Source: Gemmatimonadota bacterium (GTDB taxonomy: Bacteria > Gemmatimonadota > Gemmatimonadetes > Palauibacterales > Palauibacteraceae). Taken from it: a stretch of DNA of 5,379 bases. Where the stretch lies: the NCBI GenBank assembly GCA_016649455.1, contig JAENXO010000213.1, positions 1 to 5,379 of the forward strand, given 5' to 3'. A program made the translations under genes and the position numbers. Shown here one piece after another: positions 1 through 5,307 of the stretch; position 1 is the stretch's first letter; each line of letters starts with the position of its first letter. Under the pieces are notes generated by a model. The model ran no database searches. It worked only from the letters and a program-made list of their open reading frames with translations, and was not told the origin of the DNA.

Positions 1-297
1 CAGGTAGTCGTCGTCGGGAAGCGGCGTGAAGGTGCTTTCCAGTGGGAGGATTTCCAGGCCATGCCGGGGCAGCTCCAGCTCGCGGATGACCTCCGGACGA
101 AGCAGGCTGACCACATACGAGAGCACCGAGAACTTGAACCCCGGGAAAATCTCCTCGGTTACCGTCGAGCCGCCCACCAGGTGCCGCCGCTCCAGAACAA
201 GCACCTTCCGACCAGCCCGAGCCAGGTACGCGGCTGTCGTGAGCCCGTTATGGCCCCCACCGATCACGATGGCGTCGTACCCGCCTTCTCGGCCCAC
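1..297 (-). CDS. FAD-dependent oxidoreductase, phytoene desaturase/PYROXD2-like, N-terminal part
   Basis: Only the first 99 codons are in the window; the gene continues past the left edge. The translation begins MGREGGYDAIVIGGGHNG. The GGGHNG (residues 13-18) is the dinucleotide-binding GxGxxG turn of a Rossmann fold. The next strand ends in VLVLE (32-36), whose Glu normally contacts the FAD ribose. A VGGS motif (41-44) follows, the position of the GG-doublet in the CrtI/amine-oxidase group. The start is GTG at 297, preceded by GAGGGG about five bases away, and lies one base after the stop of the GcvT-like gene (TAGAGTG), so the two are almost surely co-transcribed and translationally coupled. 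The family oxidises C-C or C-N bonds with FAD; the substrate cannot be read from the fragment. Pairing with a GcvT-like protein suggests an N-methyl or similar one-carbon donor, by analogy with sarcosine and dimethylglycine dehydrogenases (inference). Confidence 0.85.
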   Translation of the reverse strand, partial: MGREGGYDAIVIGGGHNGLTTAAYLARAGRKVLVLERRHLVGGSTVTEEIFPGFKFSVLSYVVSLLRPEVIRELELPRHGLEILPLESTFTPLPDDDYL

Positions 298-298
298 T

Positions 299-1483
299 CT
301 ATCCCCTCTTTCGCGGCGGATCGAAGAACGGCGTCTCGACGACGGTAGCGGAGGCCCGGAGGCGTTTGTGCTCCACAGTCACCTCCATCTCCAGGCTCGA
401 TCCGAGAACGCCGGCGGTTCCGTCGAGGTGAGCCAGCGCGATGTACTTCTTGAGCAGGGGAGACCAGCAGCCACTGGTCGCATAGCCGACCTGGCCCCGT
501 CCGCCGTACACGGGAACGCTCGTTCGCCACGCGGAGGACGGCACCATCGGAGGCAGGCCCGCGCTGTCGTAGGCTCGCTCCAGGGACACCCAGTCGATCT
601 CGAGACCTCGAAGCTGCCATTCCGGCCCGGTCTCGGCCTGGCGAGCCAGCGCGTCCCGCCCGACGAAGCTCTCCTTGCCGAGGTCCACCGTCCACGCCAG
701 ACCCAACTCGAGCGGCGTGGATTTCTGACTTTCGAGGAGAGCCTGATGCGTGGGCACGTAATCCACCGTGACGAGGAGCAGGCCGGCTTCGATCCGCGCC
801 ATGTCCAGGGCCATCAGCCCGGTCGGAACGATTCCATACGACCGGCCGGCCTCCATCAGGGCATCCCACAGGGGGACGGCCTTCTCGGCATCTACCCAGA
901 TCTCGTATCCCAGGTCACCCGTATACCCGGTCCGGGACACGGAGACCTGAATTCCGGCCAGGTCCACGTCCATGACTCCGAAGAAGCCAAGACCGCCAAT
1001 GTCAGGTGCCGAGAGCGATTTCAGGATCTTCCGGGCGTTGGGGCCCTGAAGCGCCAGGGCCGCAGTCGACTCGGACGTGTCCTCGAACGACACGTCCATG
1101 CCGGCCGCGTTGTCGTGGAACCACAGGAGGCTCGGGTCCGCGGACGTGAGGCGAAATACGTTCTCGTCCAGTCGAGCCACGGTGCCGTCGTCGATCACCT
1201 TACCGTCGCCGTCACACCACGGCGTGTACATCACCCGACCGACGCGACACTTCCGGACGTTTCGGGTGACGAGGCGATCCAGGAATCGGACAGCGTCCGG
1301 CCCCCGGATCAGATACTTGTACAGGGGAGACACGTCGATCAGTCCGGCGGCGTTGCGGATGGCCCAATACTCCCTGTCGTGATACAGGTCATACGAACCA
1401 GCAGCCAGGTACCCCGCCCAGCGCCGCCAGTTACTGGCCCTGCACAGGGCTGAGGTCCGCTCGTGGAGTGGAGTGCCGGGCAA
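299..1483 (-). CDS. GcvT-family aminomethyltransferase-like protein
   Basis: A 394-residue, full-length member of the glycine cleavage T-protein fold. GcvT-family enzymes move a one-carbon group to tetrahydrofolate. Visible landmarks: TPLHERT near the N-terminus (4-10); GKVIDD (94-99) with the aspartate that in T-proteins sits at the folate; LALQGPNA (143-150); RTGYTGDLGYE (184-194), matching the family RTGYTGE.G.E signature; LMALDMARIEAGL (223-235); and the C-terminal barrel motif VGYATSGCWSP (332-342), like the TSG.fSP of GcvT. No gcvH or gcvP is nearby, and the downstream partner is an FAD oxidoreductase, so this is probably not the housekeeping T-protein but a relative acting on another methylated compound (inference). 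The start is TTG at 1483: it is the only standard start in frame between the conserved TPLHERT and the upstream stop at 1559-1561, yet it has no well-spaced ribosome binding site. The stop TAG is at 299-301. Confidence 0.9.
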   Translation of the reverse strand: MPGTPLHERTSALCRASNWRRWAGYLAAGSYDLYHDREYWAIRNAAGLIDVSPLYKYLIRGPDAVRFLDRLVTRNVRKCRVGRVMYTPWCDGDGKVIDDGTVARLDENVFRLTSADPSLLWFHDNAAGMDVSFEDTSESTAALALQGPNARKILKSLSAPDIGGLGFFGVMDVDLAGIQVSVSRTGYTGDLGYEIWVDAEKAVPLWDALMEAGRSYGIVPTGLMALDMARIEAGLLLVTVDYVPTHQALLESQKSTPLELGLAWTVDLGKESFVGRDALARQAETGPEWQLRGLEIDWVSLERAYDSAGLPPMVPSSAWRTSVPVYGGRGQVGYATSGCWSPLLKKYIALAHLDGTAGVLGSSLEMEVTVEHKRLRASATVVETPFFDPPRKRG

Positions 1484-1493
1484 CCGGTAAGCA

Positions 1494-1510
1494 GGAGTAA
1501 TGGCTCCCCC
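1494..1510 (-). promoter_or_regulatory. Shine-Dalgarno-like GGGGGAG inside a small stem, upstream of the TTG start
   Basis: The only strong ribosome-binding-like string before the GcvT-like gene, GGGGGAG at 1504-1510 on the minus strand, lies 20 bases from the TTG start, too far for normal use. Its GGAG can pair with CTCC (minus strand, plus positions 1494-1497) over a six-base loop. Either translation starts poorly or from a non-standard codon (ATT at 1499-1501 is two bases from it), or folding brings site and start together. Confidence 0.25.
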
Positions 1511-1535
1511 TTCGCTGATTTCCGCAGGCTGGCAA

Positions 1536-1553
1536 GGAGATCGAACGATCCCC
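1536..1553 (-). other. Hairpin at the start of the GcvT-like leader
   Basis: Read on the minus strand the RNA would fold as GGGGAUC, loop GUUC, GAUCUCC: a seven-pair stem with one G-U pair. The same stretch on the plus strand would have an A-C mismatch there, so the structure favours the minus transcript. It would begin within a few bases of the predicted transcription start, where such stems often protect mRNA from decay. Its role here is inferred. Confidence 0.35.
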
Positions 1554-1561
1554 GATTTCTA

Positions 1562-1590
1562 GTCATACAGAGTCGCGGACGCCGGGGCAA
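1562..1590 (-). promoter_or_regulatory. Possible sigma-70-type promoter for the GcvT-like operon
   Basis: On the minus strand, TTGCCC (plus positions 1585-1590) and TATGAC (1562-1567) are separated by exactly 17 bases. Each matches the consensus hexamer in four of six places. Transcription would start near 1555 and give a leader of about 70 bases before the TTG start at 1483. The spacing is ideal but the hexamers are weak, so this is a candidate only. Confidence 0.3.
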
Positions 1591-1628
1591 TACGTGCGGC
1601 CCGACTGTCCCGGGACTGCCCCGGGAGC

Positions 1629-1642
1629 AGCTCGTAAGAGCT
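1629..1642. other. Small inverted repeat AGCTC-GTAA-GAGCT in the divergent intergenic region
   Basis: A perfect five-base stem with a GTAA loop lies between the divergent GcvT-like and small genes, just right of a ten-base palindrome GTCCCGGGAC (1607-1616). No run of T follows on either strand, so it does not look like an intrinsic terminator. It may be a protein-binding site or chance. Apart from these and the promoter and leader elements listed separately, I see nothing in 1484-1734. Confidence 0.2.
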
Positions 1643-1734
1643 CTTCCGAGACGGTGCTGAGGAGTGAAATCCGCACTCGGGCGAGTTTCTGAAGCCGTTC
1701 GTCGCGTTCCGGGTGACAGGCCGATCTCACGGTC

Positions 1735-1908
1735 ATGCAGGTCATCGTCGAAGGGGAGAAGGCTGGAGCGGGTGTGCGCTACATGTACGACCGTAAGGGA
1801 ATCTCGCCGCCTGAGTTCATCGGCCGCGACGAGGCGTGCGTGGACTTCATGCTGCGAGGGCTCGAGGAGCGGGGCGTGGTGTACCGGCAATCGGTCGAGG
1901 AGATCTGA
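1735..1908 (+). CDS. Small hypothetical protein (57 codons)
   Basis: I do not recognise this protein. It begins MQVIVEGEKAGAG and ends RQSVEEI. The reading frame carries a real coding signature: many codons start with G, about 37% of second positions and about 82% of third positions are G/C, and the product is a balanced mix of acidic, basic and hydrophobic residues, unlike the Ser/Arg-rich overlapping frames. It has no signal peptide or membrane segment, so it is probably cytoplasmic, with charged and hydrophobic residues compatible with a small alpha/beta fold. ATG at 1735 has only a weak, distant ribosome site. GTG at 1774 has GGAG five bases upstream and would give a 44-residue product, so the start is uncertain. 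It lies 63 bases before the superoxide dismutase gene on the same strand and may share its transcript. Confidence 0.6.
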   Translation: MQVIVEGEKAGAGVRYMYDRKGISPPEFIGRDEACVDFMLRGLEERGVVYRQSVEEI

Positions 1909-1940
1909 CGCGGGACGCCTGGTGCCGGAGCGCAGACGAG

Positions 1941-1946
1941 TATTAT
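1941..1946 (+). promoter_or_regulatory. Possible -10 element (TATTAT) upstream of the superoxide dismutase gene
   Basis: TATTAT matches five of six bases of the -10 consensus and stands out in otherwise GC-rich sequence. It sits 25 bases before the ATG at 1972, which would give a leader of about 20 bases. No convincing -35 hexamer is found at 16-18 bases upstream, so it may need an activator or be chance. Confidence 0.3.
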
Positions 1947-1971
1947 TCAACCCGGAACCGATGGAGACACC

Positions 1972-2595
1972 ATGCCGAGATTTGAGCCGCGAGGGTGCGG
2001 GAGAGGGATTCGTAGTGCTGCGATCTTCAGGGTAGTCGTACCGGCGGCTGCCTGGGTCGGGCTGTGTGGCTGCAGCCCCGGTGACGCGACGATCGCCGAT
2101 GCACCCGTGGCACGGGCCGAGATCCACAGCTGCAGCGATGCTGAAATCACAGGCACCGCCATCTTCCGCGAGCGACCCTCTGCGGAGGGGATCAAGCTCG
2201 TGGATATCTCACTCGAGATGAGCGGGCTGTCGGACGGCCGACACGCCGTGCACGTGCACGAGACCGCCGCGTGCGAACCGTGCGGCGCGGCGGGTGGACA
2301 CCACGATCCAGGACCGTTCGGCGAGTCCGCTCCCGACGCTCCCGATTTCAACCACCCGTTCCACGGTGGCGACCTCCTGAATATCGAGGTCATTGACGGC
2401 ACCGGCCGGTTGAGCACGACGAGCACCCGGTTCACGCTGTCTCCCGGACGAATGAGCGTGTTCGACGCGGACGGCAGTTCCCTGATCATTCACTCGGGCA
2501 CGGACACTTACTGCGACCAGGAGAACGAACTCGAACCCGGCTGCGCGGGCGGAGCGCGGGATGCCTGCGGGGTGCTGGTCCGAATCGAGCAGTAG
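1972..2595 (+). CDS. Cu/Zn superoxide dismutase family lipoprotein with divergent zinc loop
   Basis: 207 residues. The N-terminus has basic residues, a hydrophobic stretch (about 17-33) and a lipobox-like LCGC, so Cys34 is the likely lipid-anchored residue and the protein faces the periplasm or outside. The dismutase fold is shown by HVH (94-96, copper ligands), C101, AGGH (107-110, bridging His), H131 and D134 in HGGDL (the His80/Asp83 pair of the bovine enzyme), H174 (copper) and the ARDACGVL end with R196 and C199, matching the catalytic Arg and disulfide Cys. It would turn superoxide into oxygen and peroxide. The zinc ligand expected eight residues after H110 is absent; H128 or H111 might replace it. 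Extra cysteines C54, C104, C181 and C191 could form added disulfides. ATG at 1972 has GGAG five bases upstream. The next gene converges on it. Confidence 0.88.
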   Translation: MPRFEPRGCGRGIRSAAIFRVVVPAAAWVGLCGCSPGDATIADAPVARAEIHSCSDAEITGTAIFRERPSAEGIKLVDISLEMSGLSDGRHAVHVHETAACEPCGAAGGHHDPGPFGESAPDAPDFNHPFHGGDLLNIEVIDGTGRLSTTSTRFTLSPGRMSVFDADGSSLIIHSGTDTYCDQENELEPGCAGGARDACGVLVRIEQ

Positions 2596-2612
2596 CCTGC
2601 CCGAAACGCGAA

Positions 2613-2651
2613 GGCGCCTGGCGGCGGATCAGTGTCCGGTCGCCAGGCGCC
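2613..2651. terminator. Long hairpin after the superoxide dismutase gene
   Basis: GGCGCCTGGCG (2613-2623) and its exact reverse complement (2641-2651) form an eleven-pair stem around a 17-base loop that can pair a little further. It starts 18 bases after the dismutase stop. No T-run follows on the plus strand; on the minus strand TTCGCGTTTC follows. Its place between convergent genes suggests it ends or protects transcripts from both sides. Confidence 0.6.
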
Positions 2652-2664
2652 GAGGCGGGAAAGT

Positions 2665-2682
2665 CGTGGCCTCAGGGCCACG
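2665..2682 (-). terminator. Hairpin after the FAS1 lipoprotein gene
   Basis: CGTGGCC (2665-2671) and GGCCACG (2676-2682) form a perfect seven-pair stem with a four-base loop. Read on the minus strand it begins 19 bases after the FAS1 stop and is followed by ACTTTCCC, a short T-run. It is the more likely terminator for the minus-strand gene, with the larger hairpin behind it as a second barrier. Confidence 0.5.
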
Positions 2683-2700
2683 CGTTGTCCTCAGGGTCTG

Positions 2701-3318
2701 CTACAGGGCGTCGCATACCTCTTTCGGCAGCAGAACCGCATCGATCACGTGAATGACACCGTTGCTCGCGAGAATGTCGAACGTCTCGCCCGGAACGTCG
2801 GTGATGATGTTGGCGTTGTTACCGCAGCTCGTGTCCAGGCTCGCTCCATTCGGATAGAGAAAGTCCCCGATCTGCGTCTTCAACTGGCTTGCTCCCAGAA
2901 CGCTGTTCGAATATCGCCGTCCGTTCACGACGTGGTACAGCACTGTCGTGACCACGAAGTCAGGGCAACCCGTCGCCTCGGGACAGGCGTTGTCGGCCTG
3001 CTCTTCGGGCGTGTCGCCCGGAACCCCGAGGATGTCGAACAGGTCACCGAAAGCGGCATCGGTGGGAGCGAACACGGTGAACGGTCGGTCCCCCGACAGA
3101 ACGCCGGCCAGGCCCGAGCGAACCACGACTGTCTGCAGGACGTCGAACTCGCCGTCGTCTGTCACGACGATGTCAACGATCGTCGGAAGGCTGTTTTGAG
3201 CATTTCCGCCTTTCACGAACGTCGGATCGGAATCCGGACCGGTGGCGTCGTCGCTGCAGGCGGCCGCGCTGAGCGCGATCGCGAATACGAGTGTGAGCGC
3301 TTTGAACGAGGTCTTCAT
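2701..3318 (-). CDS. Fasciclin (FAS1) domain lipoprotein
   Basis: 205 residues. The signal peptide starts MKTSFKALTLVFAIALSAAAC, so Cys21 is the likely lipidated residue; Ser at +2 suggests an outer-membrane or surface location in a diderm. Mature residues from about 44 to 198 form one FAS1 domain: the H1 motif FTVFAPTDAAF (80-90), the LYHVV (127-131) with the conserved Tyr-His, and the H2 motif GVIHVIDAVLLP (187-198). FAS1 domains serve in cell-surface adhesion and matrix contacts; no enzyme role is implied. Four extra cysteines (C112, C118, C165, C202) lie in a loop and near the C-terminus and could be paired after export. ATG at 3318 has GGGAG seven bases upstream, an ideal ribosome site. 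It has its own promoter and converges on the dismutase gene, another envelope lipoprotein. Confidence 0.92.
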   Translation of the reverse strand: MKTSFKALTLVFAIALSAAACSDDATGPDSDPTFVKGGNAQNSLPTIVDIVVTDDGEFDVLQTVVVRSGLAGVLSGDRPFTVFAPTDAAFGDLFDILGVPGDTPEEQADNACPEATGCPDFVVTTVLYHVVNGRRYSNSVLGASQLKTQIGDFLYPNGASLDTSCGNNANIITDVPGETFDILASNGVIHVIDAVLLPKEVCDAL

Positions 3319-3378
3319 GAGTCATCTCCCGTGTCTGTTGATCCCGAGCTGGTCGAATATTTCCCTGCTCCCACCGCG

Positions 3379-3407
3379 AGAATAACCATGGCTTCATTTG
3401 TTGTCAA
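3379..3407 (-). promoter_or_regulatory. Sigma-70-type promoter of the FAS1 gene
   Basis: On the minus strand a perfect -35 hexamer TTGACA (plus positions 3402-3407) is followed after exactly 17 bases by TATTCT (3379-3384, four of six matches to TATAAT). Transcription would start near 3372, giving a leader of about 54 bases to the ATG at 3318. The region is much richer in A/T than its surroundings. This is the clearest promoter in the window. Confidence 0.65.
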
Positions 3408-3412
3408 GGTTA

Positions 3413-3444
3413 TGTCTATTTCTAAAACTAGACAAAATCAGACA
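3413..3444. promoter_or_regulatory. Operator-like repeat cluster upstream of the FAS1 promoter
   Basis: On the plus strand TGTCTA (3413-3418) and TAGACA (3429-3434) form an inverted repeat with a ten-base spacer, and a further CAGACA (3439-3444) repeats the AGACA core exactly ten bases, about one helical turn, after the previous one. The cluster begins five bases upstream of the -35 hexamer, the usual place for an activator site or UP element. The cognate regulator is not evident. Confidence 0.4.
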
Positions 3445-3456
3445 ACGCTCAAGGAC

Positions 3457-3468
3457 GGAGCCGGCTCC
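3457..3468. repeat. Twelve-base palindrome GGAGCCGGCTCC
   Basis: A perfect uninterrupted palindrome lies in the gap between the FAS1 promoter region and the amine oxidase gene. It has no loop, so it is better suited to binding a dimeric protein than to forming an RNA hairpin. Elsewhere in 3469-3573 I see only a weak five-pair stem, CTCGG/CCGAG (3509-3528), and no gene. Confidence 0.25.
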
Positions 3469-3573
3469 TGCTGTTTGCGCACCGAGGGAATCACCTGACG
3501 GGAGTATTCTCGGACACGCAGGCCCGAGTCTTCAAAGGTCGACGATCAGTTACCTGCATAATTCGGTCGAGTC

Positions 3574-4836
3574 TCAATCAAGACCCTGCGTCAGGCTCTC
3601 GATGACTTGCTCGGCCGCGAGTAATCCAGATTGAATCGCACCTTCGATTGAGCCGTGTACGCGATGATCTCCGCAAACGTGCAGCCCGGTTTCGGTGAGA
3701 AGGGAGCGTGCATTCACACCCCCCTGGCCCGGAGACTGGTCCGGAAGAGCCGCATCTATGGAATAGGACTCGATCTCGCGCCACCCGTCGACCTGCCCGC
3801 CGAACCACTCTCGCATCTGCGACCGCACTTTGCCGAGGAGCTCCATGCCGGGCTGAGCGGCTCCCAGGATGGTCGCGGAAATGAGCTGGCGCCCGGAAGG
3901 AGCGTAGGTATCGGCGACCTGGCTCATCACCGCCAGATTTGTCACGGGTCCGTGGCCGTCGCCGTCAAGGATGAGAATTCCTTCATCCACCGGGGGCTCA
4001 GCCGCTTCGAAGTACCAGCACAGCGCAGGCCGGAACGGCGGAATATCCCCCGGATTGGCGAGGCGCCTGGCGGTGCGCCCGTCAGTCGCGACGACCACCG
4101 CTTTGCCGTTCAAGCGCTCTCCTGATTCCAGAGTCACGCTGTCACGAGTAACGGAAGCAACAGGCGCGCCCGTGCGCATGCTGCCCGATCGGAGATCGCC
4201 TGCCAACTGGCCGGATATGGCTCCCATGCCGGCTGCCGGCACAGCCACCGGCCCGGCGCCGAACATCTTGAACACGAACTCGAACATGCGGCTCGACGTC
4301 GTGAGGTCCGCGTCGAGAAACACGCCACCGAGAAACGGCCGGAAGAATGTGTCGATCATCTTCGGACTGAAACCGAGTGCCTGGAGCCGGTCGCGGGTTG
4401 TGGACTCTTCGCGGGAGAGAATCTCTTCCACGGAGTCACGGCGTAGTGAAAGAGCGAGGCGAGCGACACGCAGCTTGTCGCCGAATGTCCCGACAGGAGC
4501 ACTGAGAGTCTCCAGGACCGCGCCCGGTCGCCGAAAGGGGTCCGCAATTCTGTGGAATCCACCGTCCATACGGAGCAGGGCACCGGGTTCGAACGGGCGG
4601 AGATCCAGTCGGTCGTAATCGAGGACTTGCTGCGTCGTAGGGTAAGCAGTGAGCAGGACCTGGAACCCCCGGTCCAGCTGGAATCCGTCGACTACGTCGG
4701 TCCGAACCCGGCCGCCCGGTTCGTCCGATGCCTCGAGAACGAGCGGTTCGAGTCCCGCACGAATCAGCTGGCGAGCGCAGACCAGGCCCGCCAGTCCAGC
4801 GCCTGCTATCAGTACGTCTGCATCGCGCTCGGCCAT
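3574..4836 (-). CDS. FAD-dependent amine oxidase/desaturase-like oxidoreductase
   Basis: 420 residues, a normal full length for this group. The N-terminus has DVLIAGAGLAGL with the GAGLAG FAD-binding turn (12-17), VLEA (33-36) whose Glu contacts FAD, and GGRVRT (41-46), the second FAD motif of the amine oxidase/phytoene desaturase superfamily. DRGFQVLLTAYP (55-66) is typical of a bacterial branch of unknown substrate. The C-terminus LHVCGDHRVHGSIEGAIQSG (385-404) is the closing FAD-contact motif, in which Gly-Asp holds the ribityl-phosphate. No signal peptide is present, so it is cytoplasmic. It would oxidise a C-N or C-C bond with FAD; the substrate is unknown. It starts with ATG at 4836, eight bases after the DUF427 stop, with only a weak ribosome site in the end of that gene, which suggests coupled translation in one operon. 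Confidence 0.9.
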   Translation of the reverse strand: MAERDADVLIAGAGLAGLVCARQLIRAGLEPLVLEASDEPGGRVRTDVVDGFQLDRGFQVLLTAYPTTQQVLDYDRLDLRPFEPGALLRMDGGFHRIADPFRRPGAVLETLSAPVGTFGDKLRVARLALSLRRDSVEEILSREESTTRDRLQALGFSPKMIDTFFRPFLGGVFLDADLTTSSRMFEFVFKMFGAGPVAVPAAGMGAISGQLAGDLRSGSMRTGAPVASVTRDSVTLESGERLNGKAVVVATDGRTARRLANPGDIPPFRPALCWYFEAAEPPVDEGILILDGDGHGPVTNLAVMSQVADTYAPSGRQLISATILGAAQPGMELLGKVRSQMREWFGGQVDGWREIESYSIDAALPDQSPGQGGVNARSLLTETGLHVCGDHRVHGSIEGAIQSGLLAAEQVIESLTQGLD

Positions 4837-4844
4837 TGATTCGG

Positions 4845-5306
4845 CTACCAGCCCTGCGTCGTCGGACCGCCCTTGAACGGCCCCGTCAGGTCGCTCGTGA
4901 TCCAGCCCCCGTAGAAGGCCCCGGGCTGTGCACGGACTTTCTCTCCGTCAACTGTGCACTCGTCCAGCGGACCGGCATAGAACGCCAGGTGGTCTTTCAG
5001 CGCGGAGAAGGCAGTCGCCGGATCGGGGTACGACCAGGCTGCCCGCGCGATTCTCTGGCCACCGATCACCAGGTCGCAGTATTGGGCTACCCCTTTCCAT
5101 TCGCAGAAGCTGCCCCCGTCTGCTGCCTGGATGACCGAGGTGTCGATATCGGTTGGTGGCAGATAGTAGACAGGCGGATGGCTCGTCTCGAGCACTCGCA
5201 GCGCGGATCGCGTGTCGGCCACAACGCGGCCCGCGTGCCGGATTACGATGTGCCTTCCCGTTGGCTCCAGACGTGGCGGCCGGGGATAGTCCCACACCGA
5301 TTCCAC
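4845..5306 (-). CDS. DUF427 family protein
   Basis: 153 residues from the preferred GTG start. The sequence begins MESVWDYPRPPRLEPTGR and carries the DUF427 (PF04248) landmarks: RVLETSHPPVYYLP (37-50), SFCEWKGVAQY (66-76), AAWSYPDP (89-96), LAFYAGPLDECTVDG (107-121), then the FYGGWITSDLTGPFKGG end (131-147). The family is common in bacteria and fungi and has no firmly known function; I assign none. The GTG at 5306 is chosen over the ATG at 5336 because GGAG lies six bases upstream, because family members usually begin next to the VWDYPRPP motif, and because the longer form would overlap the upstream gene by 29 bases. With GTG the start follows the upstream stop by one base (TAGAGTG). It is followed after eight bases by the amine oxidase gene. 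Confidence 0.88.
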   Translation of the reverse strand: MESVWDYPRPPRLEPTGRHIVIRHAGRVVADTRSALRVLETSHPPVYYLPPTDIDTSVIQAADGGSFCEWKGVAQYCDLVIGGQRIARAAWSYPDPATAFSALKDHLAFYAGPLDECTVDGEKVRAQPGAFYGGWITSDLTGPFKGGPTTQGW

Positions 5307-5307
5307 T

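Noticed and set aside
26..1453. Long plus-strand open frame of 475 codons opposite the GcvT-like gene
   Set aside because: It is antisense to a clear full-length GcvT-family gene, crosses into the oxidoreductase gene, and its product is rich in Arg, Pro, His and Gly with no recognisable domain. It is a by-product of high GC.
1500..1562. Short plus-strand peptide frame starting ATG at 1500 with AGGAG nearby
   Set aside because: The ribosome site is only two bases from the ATG, the product is 20 residues, and the bases are better explained as the leader of the opposite-strand gene.
1664..2035. Plus-strand frame of 123 codons overlapping the small gene and the dismutase start
   Set aside because: Its product is dominated by Ser and Arg and it overlaps the better-supported frame at 1735-1908.
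2248..2259. Palindromic GTGCACGTGCAC
   Set aside because: It encodes the His-Val-His copper-ligand motif of the dismutase, which explains the repeat of GTG and CAC codons.
2632..3498. Plus-strand frame of 288 codons opposite the FAS1 gene
   Set aside because: It is antisense to a protein with a clear signal peptide and FAS1 motifs, and it runs through the terminator hairpins and the FAS1 promoter.
3398..3634. Plus-strand frame of 78 codons in the FAS1/amine oxidase gap
   Set aside because: It starts inside the FAS1 promoter, has no ribosome site or coding signature, and its end is antisense to the amine oxidase gene.
4061..4073. Second copy of AGGCGCCTGGCGG, also found in the terminator at 2612-2624
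   Set aside because: This copy is inside the amine oxidase gene, encodes normal Arg/Ala codons and has no partner arm, so the match is most likely chance in GC-rich sequence.
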